Shown: piece by piece, positions 1-13,474 of the stretch | Layout: each line of letters starts with the position of its first letter | Numbering within the stretch: position 1 is the stretch's first letter | Assembly: GCF_029227915.1 (NCBI RefSeq) | Contig: NC_079876.1 | Span: 6,820,001 to 6,884,000, forward strand | Source of the DNA: Hydractinia symbiolongicarpus | Lineage: Eukaryota; Cnidaria; Hydrozoa; Anthoathecata; Hydractiniidae | Direction: 5' to 3' | DNA length: 64,000 nucleotides | Program-made: the position numbers and the translations under genes | Notes under the pieces: model-generated | Databases searched by the model: none | The model's input: only the letters and a program-made list of their open reading frames with translations | What the model was told of the DNA's origin: nothing

Positions 1-3000
1 CAATATACTCTGTATTTGGTAACAAGCCATCTAGGAAATACTTCTTTGTGTCGCCTATTTTGTCAGTTTTACTAATCTTTTTCAATTGTATCTTCCCTTC
101 CTCGTTGCGATAGGTTTTGTTAGCACGATGAGTGATCTGTAATAAAAATACTTACTACTTACTTTCAAAATCAAACAATTTGAGGGCATATTGGAAGCAC
201 AACAGCTGCTGAACTAGACAACTGCCTAAGATATCAATCCTACTTTCATGTTGTGCGTAAAGCAGAAAGGATCTATTCACACTTTTTAGTCATGACATGA
301 CTAAGCTTAAATTATTTAAGCCATAGCCCTTTTTTTGTTTTAGAGTTAACTTCGATACCATAATTGGACTGAATTTTGTTTGTGAATGTCCTCACTTATT
401 ACCATTAAAAATATAATCAGCTACTACCAAACAATTTAAAATAAATGAATTACTTGCATGTTGTAGTAGAAATAATAGTGGTTATTGCCAGTAATATTAT
501 TGTAATTACTATGTAATTACTAAAACTTACCAGATACTTTCTTTGAAAACCTTTGAACTTGTTTGCATTGATTGGTTCATCCCATTGTAGATACACAGAC
601 TGTTCGGATACTTCATTTACACGTAAATTTTTAACCATGGGTAATACTAAAACCAAAAAAAAAAAAATGATAATAAAGATAAAAAAATAAAAACTAATTT
701 AATTCATACATATTATAGAGATATCAGTATACCATGCTTTGTAAAACATGTGAAACGGGTCATCAACATTTTTGTTTTGTCGATTATCGATGTGCGCTTT
801 TTCCGAATGGCTAACTAAATTTTCGGAAATACTGGGATTCGACCCCATGCACTTCAAACTTCCCGGTTTTCAGTGACAGCTTTTCTAGGGCGGTAACCTT
901 AGCCCGCTCTTTTTATTTTCAGTTTTCGAATGCAAAATAGTATAGTAGCTGAGTTAGACAACTTCTCAATCTAATCATATCAGCTAAAACATTTGTTGAT
1001 CAATAAGCAATTGTAAATTCTTGTTACGGTGTTTACATTGACTTAACTTAATAACTGATTGCCAGGTACCATATTTAAAAAACAACATAATTTGTTTACC
1101 TTCTTTGTTTGTCATCACCTCAAGAGGTACAGTATACGGGCCAGTACCAACTGCTGTTATTGCACCCACTTTTATCTGATATCTACAAAACATAAAATCA
1201 AAAGGAAAAAGTATAGCAACATAGGATCATGGCCTGACTAAAAATGTTGCATGTTAGTTTCAGAAGAGGGACTTCACCATCATATGTCTGATTAATGACT
1301 AGTGTCCTCTCTATTCATGAAACAATACCTAATGCGTATAATTTTAGAAAAAAACATAATTTACCTTGCATTGGCTTTTAAATCTGTTAAAAGAAACACA
1401 ATTGTGTCTTCATCATTTACAACATCGTAACGTTTATTCGTCCATCTGGTTTGTTTAGTTGTTTTGTAGTTAATGTTATAAGCAATTATATCTCCATTTC
1501 GCTTCCAAGGATCAGGTTCTTCCCATTTTAGTTTGATAGATGACGACGACTCCGTAACTCCTTCGAAATGCAATGGTGGTCCGGAGGGTATAGATGGTGA
1601 TGTTCGTATCCAAGTTATATGTTTGGCACTCCACCCACCTTCACTTAATTCTGCAGATATCTTAAAAGCATAGTAAACACCTGGGTCTAGATCGTCATAC
1701 ACAGAACTGCGTATTTCCCCAGAAACAAGCTTAGTCCTGATACTTGTAAGCATGTTATATTTTCGTAAAGTTTTTTCATATTCGATTTTATAGTATTTTA
1801 CATTTTTGGTACGAGGCCACCACTTCAAGACAACGTAATTTGTGGTTTGATCAACAGTAACAGTAACTTGCGGTGAATCTGGAAGTTTTGGTGGTGTGAT
1901 AACAAAGAACGCTTTACTTTTAGGGCCTTCACCAAGACTGCTGTAAGCGGAAACCTGAACCGTATAATTTGTGTTGCTGGTTACATCTTCTTGCACAATG
2001 CCATCCTGAAAACAAGAACACAAATTGTCTATTTTAGTGATACTAACAGAGCTAATCTTGTGGCTGTGCATAGTCCCAACAACACGAAATCTGTGGCAAA
2101 CTCCTTTTTATACTATTTAAATTTTGGTCACAAGTAGGTGATTAAGTGAGAACATCATATAAGATATGTAGTAAAGTAGTAATAATATTTGTTGTTTCAC
2201 AAATTGTACAATTTCATCTATTAATTTTAATATTTATGATAGCATTTAGCATATAAACACCCTGTGTTAGATGGCTTTGTTTAAATTACACTTAAATTGC
2301 AAAAAAGTTACAAGTGAATATCAAACATGTTTTTTGCTAAATAGTCTATTAGTAAGGTGCAATATTAAATTTTTTTAAAAAACTTGTGCAGTAACAAAAG
2401 GAAAAAAAAATAAAAATAAAAATTCCAAATCTGTAACAAATATATTCTATGTATAGAATCACGTGCTACTCTTCATCTGAAAATGTTTCTTATAAAAAAC
2501 TAGTTATTGGAAAACTCATTTAGCTTTTTCCCCTTTCCTCTTTTTTTGAAAATAGTCATATCAAAAATTAAGAAATAGAAAAGAAAAAAAACCCCTCTTA
2601 TTCTTCAAGTTGCCATATACGTTTAAAAAAGTTCTACTAGTGGGAAAAATACTTTTAAAGTAAATCATACATAATAGGGTAGACACACTTAGATGCAATC
2701 TATGTCTAACTGGATACACACCCTTTAACGCCTGTGTTACTTTCAAATACAAAACAGTCTACAATTCTCATTATCAGCCTATTGGCTGTAAGACATCAAT
2801 GGGCAATTGTTAGACATATTTGGTGGTTGCGAACAGTAAATAACAGAAAATCTGACTCAAACGAGAAAGTAAAGAAGTAAAAGAGCACTCACCCGAACAT
2901 TAGCACCAATAACTTCTTTTACAGATGATTTCCATCCTGACTTGGTACTGTAGTGTATTCGATAACCAATGACACGACCCAATGACGTCAAGCTAACTTC

Positions 3001-6000
3001 TGATAGCCATGTAACAGCTATAGCACTATCATTAAGCGCCTGAGCTCTCACTGCTCTAGGAGCTCCTTGTGGTGCTATATGAAATAAAGAAAAATAATAC
3101 AACTTATTACTAATGTTATGAAGTTAAATTGTTAGGTAAAAAGAGGTATAATACATACCATCTTCTTTTGTCCACAATTCGAACTTCTTACTTGGTGGAC
3201 TTTCACCTATTTTATTTATGGCAGTTGCCCATATTATGTATTTTGTAAATTTGCTCAAGCCTTGCAGTTGGTATTTAAGTATGGCATTGTCAACAATTGC
3301 GGTATACGGGGTTCTGCTAAGCTGTCTTGTATAAAATATCTTATACTTTAAAATGGGTGAATTTTGATGCTCAAGTAATGGAGGTTCCCATGTAACTTGT
3401 ACTGTTTCAGAACTCATAGCAAATGCCCGAACTTTCCTTGGAGGTGAAGTAGGAGCTAAAAGTAAAAGTATAAAAAGAAATCATATGGACGTATAAAAAG
3501 TACACAGAAAGGAGAACCTCATAGAACAAAACAAGGACCATAATACAACAGTAAAACCTTATCAGTTTTTTACATTTTTTCCAAGTAGAGTCTGAATATC
3601 TTAAAAATATCCAGGTTTTCACCAGAGCCTATGGTCTTACATGCCTCTGGAAACAGCTCCACTAAGGTTAATTAAAATGTGGAATCATTATTATGTTTTT
3701 AACACACCTCCCACAGTTTTCTATTTTTGACGATAGGTTTATTTCATGTTTCAAAAAATAAAATGTAAAAAGACATATATATTGAATGAATTTTTTGGCC
3801 AACTCTATTAATAAAACAAGGAAAAATGAAGTCATTAGAAAAATAGATGCTTGAATTTCAATTGTCTAAAAGCCATAAAAAATGCTAAAAACTTCCATGT
3901 TTTAAAATTGGTTAAATTTTCTAAATAGTACTTTTTTAAAGCCATAATTGTCTTTTTAGAATACAGACAAATTTTACACAGAAGAGCGTGTTTCATTTTG
4001 GTGGTAAATATACAGAAAAGGAGCAAAAATTAAAATAAACTAACCCAGAGACTTTTTTATAGAAAAAAATTGAAGTTTTGTAGTGTCTAAATTCTCCATA
4101 CTAATTTCTTTAATACAAAAACAGACGAAAAATTGTGTTCTTTGTTGCATGGAGAACATGAAAAACAACTAAAATGGCTGCAAAAAATAAACACACAAAA
4201 TTTAAATAAAATCTGTTCTTACCATCTGGTAATGTTTTTGCGGTTGCTGTATTCGACACTACTCCATACATCGCATAAGACCTTGGGTAAACCCTGACTT
4301 CATATTCTCGATTTGGATTTAAACCTTCCAAGGCTGTTTGATAGAGAGTAGCATTCCAGATATCTTTGCTACTCCAATATTTTTCTCTTGCTGGTTCATC
4401 CTTTCGATTATATAAAACTCGATGACCCACAATTCCATTTCCTGGCTCTTTTGTTGCATTCCAATAAACAATTATCGACCGGGAGCTATTAGTTTTTGCA
4501 CTCACATTGGTAACAAAACCGGGTGCTAGTTAAAAGAAAAATAGAACTAATAGAACTTAATACATAATTGCATTTTTAGGTAGACAATTTTTAAATACCT
4601 CCAGGTGAAACTCTGAACACTTTAACCTCTGACATGGGTCCTGCATTGACAAAGCCTACAATTTGAACTTTCCAGTATATAACTGGAGCAGTGTCAGTAA
4701 TGTAGGTACTGCCGTGCCAACTCAAATTGTAGTATTGCTCATTAGGAGATACTTGCACCAACTCCCAACGACTTAAGACTTCATTTGGACGTCTGGTCCA
4801 GTAGAGTCGGTACCCTTGAACCGGGCCATATGTTCTGACAGGATTTAGCCAACTCATTGTGAATGATTTGTTTGAATGAGCTATATTTTTGAGATATCTC
4901 ACAGGTTCAGTTATTTCTAAAAAAAAAAATATATATTGTAATTAGGGTTTCAATAATCTCAAGTTGTTAAAATACATGTGTACTTTTTTCTTATCCTGAA
5001 AACCAAAACAAAAAAGACTTCACATGTATCACTATCCTTGTAAACTTAGCAAAACTTACCTCCCCAATCACTATATGCATACCCCCAATCAGAAACATTC
5101 CCAACGCCGTATCTATTACCAAACCGCACACGAAAATTTAACCAAGTATATGGTTTTAAATCTTTAAATTGATAAAACCAAGGCGGTGAACCAGATATTG
5201 ATATACGTGTGGTATTGTATGGATCATTTGGTCGTAAATTTTTTTTCCAAGGTCGAACATGTAAGATGGCGTATGTGATAGGAATGTTGGCATGCCACTG
5301 TGCTTCCCGATAGTTGGGCATCAATTTAATTGTAATTTGTGTACGGCCCGTGTTAACATTTTCAATTTGATTAGGTTTGTAGGGTAATGCTAAAAATAAT
5401 TCAATTTATAAATTCATAAAATCATCCAAATGGTTATAAGCATTAGTGTTTAATCTCTAGATTATTCACTGCTTTTGATCTAACATAAAACATTTTGCAC
5501 ACTGAAAATATGGGTTTAACTGTTCATCTATTGTATTTTTAGGAGGTTGATTAGAAAATAATATTTGCAACCACAATTATAAAACTCACGTACGTTTCAC
5601 GTATATATAAGCAGTGGCAGTGTCGGAACCAGCTTCATTTTGTGCATGACACCGTACAAATCCTGATCTCATTGCAACAAGTGACATTTTTCCACTTGTA
5701 CTCTGCCTGAGGATCCAACGATCATCATGCCACCAACTATAATCGGGTTGTGGATTACCAGTTGCTAGACAGGTGAATTCAATCCATTGTTCTGGTCCTT
5801 GGACTGACACATTTTGTGGTCTTTGGGTAATTCTTGGCTTTACAAGCTGAACTAAATTAAATTTACAGCATTAAAACATTTAAAAAACCTGACTACAGAC
5901 TTTTTGACTGCCAAAAATGAAGAAGACCTGAACAAAAAGTAAATTGGTTTATGAAAAAAAAAAAACACCAGATGTGCCTTTAATCACATTTTATTATTAA

Positions 6001-9000
6001 CTGTGTTGTTTTTGTCTTCTATGTTGTGAAGTAAAGGTAGTCTAAGTGGAAATTGAAAAAATAAAAAATGTTGTGATATTGGAAGGACATTTGCATTTAC
6101 AATTGCAATGCAAGTTTTAGTTCCCTTAATTCCGTCTTGCAGGGGAATTATGTAAGTAGAAGGCATTTTTAAAACTCATGGTGTTCAGGGTGGCTGCACA
6201 TTCTTAGAAAGTAAATCCCTAAATTTTTTTTAGGATTTTTGTTTTACTTTTTCCGGGAGTAAACTATTGGTTAACAAAAACAGTTTTTTAATAAGAAAAA
6301 AAAACTGTAAATAGGGAGATTAAAAATGCCCCTTCCAACTTTTTAGTGATAACTTTTGAAGCACAACGTGAACACAACCCTACGAAGCTAAATAGACCTA
6401 TTTCCATATCCATTTGGTTACGCGAAATATACTTGCGAAAATGCAGAATAAACTGAAAACGAGATTAGTTATGAGCAAATTTTGGGATGCTGGTTGTTTA
6501 CATGCAAGTTTGAAGAATGTATCAACAAATTGTTGACTTCTACAGCTTTTAACTAGCAGTTTCACAGAAACGTAGTTAACACAGTTATAAAGAGGAGGAT
6601 GTTGGTAGTGGCAGTGTGACAAAAAAGTTAAAATATTGCATATTTTAGGGGCGTATCTTTTGGTATATGTTAGCTAGCTAAACCTCTAAAACCTAACAAC
6701 CATGTTTTTAGAGTGATGTGAATACACTTTTATTTTACTCTTTCCAAGTAAATTTAGAATTAAAACTTAATAAACAGTTTACTACTTCGTACTACTCTGA
6801 TCAGCTCTGAAAAAAATAAAAATTAGCTTGCTGGTAGCCAAATAGCAAGCAGCTAAAAAGCTAACAACCCTGGAAAAAACATATTGTATATACTTGACAA
6901 ACGCTTACACAAATACTCCAGAAACCTGAAGTACTAAAGAAAAGTAACATTGACTCGGGGGGAAAGGAGGGGGTCAGTTAAGAGATTTCAACATCAAAAA
7001 TAATGGAAAGGCTGGATTTTCTTATAGCATTTTCACAAGTATTTTTTCCAGGGTTGTTGCTTATAGATTAAAGTACAGTCTGAATGTAATCTACCACTAA
7101 CGAGAAACTAATAATAACATTGGGATAGGTTTTTTTTTTATGAAAATAATTGCCTCGCTGATAAACAATGACCCCACACCATTGATTGTTTAATCACAAT
7201 AGGTTGCAAGATCAATTTTAGCAATGAACTCTTTTAAAAATTTTTAATTGCAGTAATTAAATATAAAAGTTTTAGCTGCATGAGTAATCAACAAATCGTT
7301 TTTCAACATTTGTTGCATAAAATGGTAAAAATTTATATTTTGAAACTATTGGCTGTTGTGATTATGAAATTGTCACAGTCACTCTGTCACTACTCTTTCT
7401 TTTACTGACTGTCAATAATCGTACATTTGCATCAAGCATTGTAATGGTTAAACCTTAATACTTACAGTTTTGTAAGTAAATTGATAGAGCAAAGAGCTTA
7501 TCAAAAATCTTCATATATAGAAAAAGGAAATTCTTTTGTTAAATGGCACCCTATTTTTTAGGATTTTATCCAAAAAAGTGAAAATGAAATATACTTTTTC
7601 TTGTAAGAATGTCTGGATTTCTGCTGTGAACATGCTTGATTTTTGTCAAAATCTCAGTCCTAATGTTCTAAATTTGACCGTAGTGTTGCTTTGTGAAAAT
7701 ATAAAACCAAAAATTTCACATTGTTTTCACTTATTAAAGTTAAAGTTCGACATGGCGAGCATTTTGTGGACAAAATTTTACAGATTTGTTTTTTATCGAA
7801 TACAATTTCTGTTAGAGGCTCAAAATGTGACACTAATGAGCAAGAACATTCCAACGAAAGTTTAAAGTCCAACTTTCCCCACCAATTCAAATTAGTATCC
7901 TAATTCTGAAATCACAAATGTGTAAAATGTAAGTTATAAATACTTCCAGAACTACCCTCACATGGAAAAAAAATAAACAAGGTAAGGCACTCACAACGTC
8001 AAAGTTAATGACTATTTGAAAACCACATTTTTAGTTAGATTTTAGTTAGATGTTGTTTAAACAAAATAGGGTACACTCAATAACTGGAGACAGGATATAC
8101 CAGCAAGAACACCAATTTTGGTAAACAGCTCGAAATTTCATGTTTGTTCAAAACAAGTCAGCAGCCAGCCAACTAGTAATAGCTACTCATATCATATTCA
8201 AATCTTGCTAATACCTAGCTCATTTAACACCAAGAATAATAAACAAAAGCATTAGAATGCCCCAATAATACATGCTATTATCCCATATTATCACCAAATG
8301 TTAATAACAATCTGTTTGACAAATTAATTTGCAAATATTGCAAGTAAACAAACCATATCTGCACTACTTTGCTGCAAGCTAAAAATTTGCTCATAACTAA
8401 TCTCATTTTCAGGTAACTTGGTATTTTGGTGTAAATAATTCGCGGAACGAAAATGGATACGGAAATAGGTCTATTATCATTGTATTTTGGTCGGAAATAA
8501 CAAAAAATAACAAAAAAATGATCCTTTAAAGCCTAAACATGGAAAAAACCATGCAATGTCTAATTATCAATGTAGTTTGATCTGAAATGATGAGAAAACA
8601 TTCCATCGTAGCTTAAAAGAAGTGTTTTGCTAAAAAATATAGGAATCAAAACTTGGGTTGGAACTTTTTTGATAACTCCTTCCACTTCGTCTAAATACGA
8701 GGGAATAAACACTGTTATCTAGCTAAAACCCGAGACTTTTCTTTTCTTAATGCTAATAGAAAGTCTAAGTGAGATATGTTGGCGAATACATTAAAAAAAG
8801 AAAAACAATAACTTTTTACCAAATTTAAGAAAAAAAATGTAGTATTTGACATACATCATCCTGTAGAAATTTTATTTATCTTTTGAAACACGTATTTTAG
8901 ATATACTGAGCATGTGTCAATAGGGGTTACCTTTTCCCAAAGATAAAAAGAAAAAAAACTTAATCGACTAATTTGTTATGAAGTGCTAAAATTGCAACTT

Positions 9001-9455
9001 CCAAAATACAAGTAATATGAAAAAGTGTCTTCATAATAAATCTTAAATTGCAGAAAAAAATTCACATATATATACTCGATTTTTTATCGAAAAAAAAGAA
9101 GACACCTACTTGGGGCAGGTACTCCATGTATATGGAAACGGCCCACTTCACGAATTCCAATATCATTATGAATGAAACAAACAATGAAAGACCTTTTAAC
9201 CAATCTTAAATTGTAAATTTTCAAGGTCGTGTTGTTGTTTTTTAATAAGTAATCAAAGCCTTCTCCTTCTTTCCACGATGTCTTGATCTTTTCAAAAGGT
9301 TTGAAATCCATCAACCAACGAACTTCCACCTTGCCGTGACCACTCCCAGCACAATTTAGAGTAATGTTTGTGCCGACATATTGCTTTGCAAACTGGTCAT
9401 AAGGTGGCATATTTTTTGTAATAACAGGAAATCCAGAAGGTAACTTGTTTCCTAG

Positions 9456-9486
<31 letters not shown>

Positions 9487-12400
9487 TAGCTACGTCAAAT
9501 TTAGCCTTGTATACCAAAGTTCTGAAAACCACTTACCATCAACTGGAGTGTATTCAACTTCATGGCTGACTGAAGTATCGTGACCATTAGTTGCTACGCA
9601 TTTGTATGTGCCACGTGACGCACCATTTATATATGGCCATTGTATCAATGACAAGCCAGTCTTATCAGGAAAAGGATAAGGCCACGGTGGACGATCCTTA
9701 CTAAGATTTATCAACTTTCCATCTTTAAACCATTCCAGCTTGAAGGGTTTATCACTTTCAACTTCACACATTAACACTGACCTTCCAGTGTTCCGTATGG
9801 TAAGCAGTTTGGACTGTTTTGGATAGTACTTCAATATCAATTTACCTAAAGTGAAAAAAAATTGTGACTGATCAACACAGATGGTATTGTTGCTGTTAAG
9901 CTTAAGAGGTAAACAGGTGGTGATGCTTGTAACAACCTATCATGGGCAACTAGGAGCCAACTGGGGCTAAGATTAGCCTGATTCCAGCTTTTCAAAAGTA
10001 AAATTGTTATAATGTATATTAAGTTGGCTTTATTAAATATTTTAAAGAATATGATAAGCTTGCCGCAATAATGTCACAATAAAAACAAAAACAATGTGCT
10101 TCTTAAAAGAAAACAGGTTATTATAGAAAGAGGTGAATGTTCTTCTACTACAAATATTGGAGGATAGTATATGGAAGTGCTTATTACAAGTAACTTGTCA
10201 TTGCAGAGAAGTGGCCAGACAGACAGAATTATACTAAGACAAAAGAAGCTGACAAAGTAAGATATCTATGCAAACTTAATACCCCCTGCTATGTTAGTTA
10301 GTTGGAATGCTCAATTAACAACAAAAGCCTTCATTATGTCAATCATGATAATAACACACAAACAGGGATTAAAAAAATTAGTTTTATAAAAAGAAGACTA
10401 TTGTGTCAAAATAAAGAATTAAATGCTCTACTTAAAGGTCTTAAACTTTAATAACATAATGTTAAAGTTGTTTACTTTTTAAACCTTATCTAGAAACCCC
10501 ATGCAAATTATCTAAAAACCTCCTGCAAGATATGTGGAAACTTCCAGTATATTAAAGATGTTTGAAAAATAGCTAAAAAGTGCTGTTTTTTTAAATCATT
10601 TTTTATTGATTCCAAGTTTATAACCATAAGTTTTGTTTTATTTTATTGAAAGCTCATATTTGCTCAAAAGTGGCTTTATGGTTTTTCCTTTCTTTATTTT
10701 TAAAAAATTTAGTGTTGCGATGTTATAAAACATAATTAATCTTTTTCTACTTATACTCGGCTACAAAACAACATATCATTGAAAACAGAGATTAGACCGT
10801 TATGTAAAGAGAAAAGAATAAACATATAAATGTTTAACTGAGAACAAACAAAAAATAGATGATAAAAAGAGCAAACAAATATACAATAAACTTAAAAAGG
10901 CAAACACATATAGTAAACATTTATCAATTTTCACAATGGAGCGAAATGCAATAATACTGTGACTCAACGTTACTAGTCAACATGGTACCACATTAATATG
11001 GTGCCACTGGTTCTGTGTTTATGCTTTTTCTAAAGCTGTACATACATTAATTATATTCAGAAAAGTACAAGATAATTTGCGTGGGGTTTCTAGATAAGGT
11101 TAAAAAAGCATGAAAGAATCCAAATCCAGAATTTTAACTAGGGGTACGCCATAGCACATGCAGACCTGCATGGTAATTAAGGGCCCACAGGGTACACCTA
11201 AAAGAATACAGAAAATCCACGTGATTTTTACTTAACACACACCAAAATAAATCTTCATTAAAGTTAAAATTGAAGCAGCATATTCTTTGTAAAATAAAGT
11301 ATACACAAAACAAATAGTTCTTGCAACCAATTTAAAATATATATATATATATATATATATATGTGCTTAACTGTAATGGGCTGTTGACCTAAATTTTGCA
11401 TATTATTTCTTTCAAATTTTCTTAGACATATTAATTATCTTCCTAAAGATAATAATATAATAGCATATTTTACCAAATACAGCTCCTAGTGGTGTTGTCT
11501 TTGTTTACTCGTCCAAATAAACTTTTGATTTTACTGATATCTATATTATTTTGCAGACCATAACTTATTTACTGCCAACAAACAAATACTAAAAGGCAAA
11601 ATGTAAAACTTTTGAATTAAAAGATATATTTACTTATTTCCTATTCTTGCAAGCAATAATTTTATTCTCTATTTTTCACAAATGATCTTTCTGGCTATAA
11701 ACTAATTTAAAATTTAATATCCGTGAAATTCTTAATAAAAAATAGCAAGAAAATAAATGGTTAATTGACTGTCCTTTTATTAGGAGAGACAAATGTTGAT
11801 GTTGATCAAGAACTCAGATTTGGAGTTTCCCTTTTCACATAAAAAGTTAAGAGCATGCAACTGGTAATATGTGAGAAATATAATATTGAAATGTGTTTGT
11901 GTAGAACTTTACACAAATATTGCAAATTAATCTTACTACCTAAATCAGCATCTTGATTGTTGGGACTTAAAAGAGAAAATTTGAGATGTGTGTCAATCCT
12001 TGTCTAGTTTTTAATAAAATGAGTTGGTTTCAAAACAATTATAACCATGATACAAAATTATTCTGCACACTCTTGCACAGGTATTTTTAATAATTAGTGC
12101 ACAAGACACAAAATATATTTGATTGATTGAGATTCTTGCTAGAGAGTCCTTGTTCCAAAATCCACTACGTTCACTTTAATAAAAAAATTCTGTCTCGATT
12201 GACTTAAATGTTAAGCGAAAATGAATGTCACAAAAACTTTACATAAGTACTAGCGTCATTTTTGAATTTAAATACTTAAAAATGCGAAAAAGCGTAAATA
12301 ACCAGCCTTCTGGCCTTTAAAACCTTGAACACTAACATTTAATACAAATTACAGCCTTGATGTACATACTTGGTGTTAAAGTCACCCAACCAACCCTATT

Positions 12401-13474
12401 TTTAGCCCGCAATTTTTGACTTCAAGTCAGAATAACTGCAGCGACAAAAAAATTTTCTCTGCTTGTTGTCTCTGCAAAGTCAGTACCTGCCATAATATTG
12501 CGCTTCGCCTAAAAATTTAAGGACTTATATAAATGAATCTTGCACCACATATAGTCATGAAGAGGTCATCGACAAAAATTTTTATGATGCAAAATGAACT
12601 TGTCTGTTTAAGTACAGATCCCCTTTTATGCCAAAATAGACGATGAAAAAAACACTGAAAAACAATAAAATATTGCCAACCCAATTAACTAAAAGCTTAT
12701 ATATATATTCACTTTTATTTAAAATCTTAGACGCAAATAAAGATGTCAGAGCAAGCCCTATAATTTAAATTCACCTCAGAGCAAAACCTGGAAATACAAA
12801 GCCAGTGTGGTCACATGTTACCCTCTCAAATAATACCATGATTAATTATATTTATTCTGGTAAGGAGGCCATTTCCACTTAGAACAAAGGATTTTCTGAT
12901 ATTAATCATTTGAGTAAAAATAATAAAACTAACCAATCAAAAATTTGTTTGCAACTTTCCCCAACCCTAACTATTAAAAACTATGTTGGGTCTCCTGGCT
13001 ATAATATTTCAGCCAAAAATGTGCCATGATGTCTCCTTAGTTCCCTTGTCTTTTTCTTTTTATATTATTTGGAACAAAGTAGCAAGTTCTTTAAATTTAT
13101 TACGTTATATATGAAAAATAATCGATGAAATGTCTTAAGCCAGATAAAAAAAGGTTTGGATAACTAACACTAAATATTTGTAACACCCATCCATATATCC
13201 AACCTGGGTAGATAGCAAGTAAAGTATGCTTCACTAACAGAACATACCACAACATTTTTTGAGCGAAGGCTAGATTGTACTTTACATACAGGGTCTTCCA
13301 TTTAATAAACAAAAATAAAATCAAGTTCCAGTCAATTAATCATAAATGGACAATGTGGCAAACAAAAAAAATTTAATTTTAAAATATGTTCTTACCTTCT
13401 GAAATAGAAGAAATGAATATTGATATGCCAAGTATGATTCTTAAAACAGAATAATTAGCCATCCAGTGTGCCAT
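1..13474 (-). CDS. Ig/FN3 cell-adhesion receptor, 5' part (3 Ig + at least 8 FN3 domains)
   Basis: Partial gene running off the left edge. Exons inferred from GT-AG signals and matching phase: 13474-13396, 9845-9537, 9451-9110, 5851-5594, 5389-5060, 4916-4599, 4525-4223, 3455-3159, 3074-2893, 2005-1365, 1182-1100, 646-531, 136-1. The start codon opens a hydrophobic signal peptide (residues 1-26). Exons 2-4 each encode one Ig domain with the paired cysteines and core Trp (for example LEWFKDG with GTYKCVAT; FTCLATG with FVRCHAQN). Exons 5-8 each encode one FN3 domain. FN3-5 to FN3-8 are split across exons. Most domain borders fall at phase-1 introns, typical of shuffled extracellular modules. 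About 1131 residues lie in the window; no membrane segment is reached. Three Ig plus eight FN3 is the ectodomain plan of LAR-type receptor tyrosine phosphatases, but contactin- or Dscam-like proteins remain possible. Expected role: cell-surface adhesion or guidance. Confidence 0.85.
795..910 (-). mobile_element. Possible tRNA-derived SINE fragment
   Basis: On the minus strand the segment contains GGGTCGAATCCC (plus-strand 834-845), a good match to a polymerase III box B / T-arm. Upstream is a weaker A-box-like stretch in a GC-rich patch that contrasts with the AT-rich surroundings. It does not fold into a convincing full tRNA. It lies in the intron between exons 11 and 12 of the Ig/FN3 gene. 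Confidence 0.3.
6391..8475. mobile_element. 2.1-kb inverted-repeat element in an intron
   Basis: The left arm (6391-6484) and the reverse complement of the right arm (8383-8475) share AATAGACCTATTTCC, a TATCCATTT block, and GATTAGTTATGAGCAAATTTT at their inner ends. A weaker inner match continues near 6490-6515 and 8331-8354. The interior has no recognisable transposase. This fits a non-autonomous DNA transposon with long terminal inverted repeats, or two copies of one MITE in opposite orientation. It lies in the 3.3-kb intron between the second and third Ig exons. Confidence 0.55.
9846..13395. other. First intron of the Ig/FN3 gene
   Basis: Long AT-rich intron separating the signal-peptide exon from the first Ig exon. 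I see no exon-like open frame with splice sites in it. It holds an (AT)n microsatellite at 11337-11362. First introns of this length often carry regulatory sequence, but nothing specific is recognisable. Confidence 0.6.
11337..11362. repeat. (AT)n microsatellite
   Basis: Uninterrupted alternating AT of about 26 bp inside the first intron of the Ig/FN3 gene. Confidence 0.95.
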
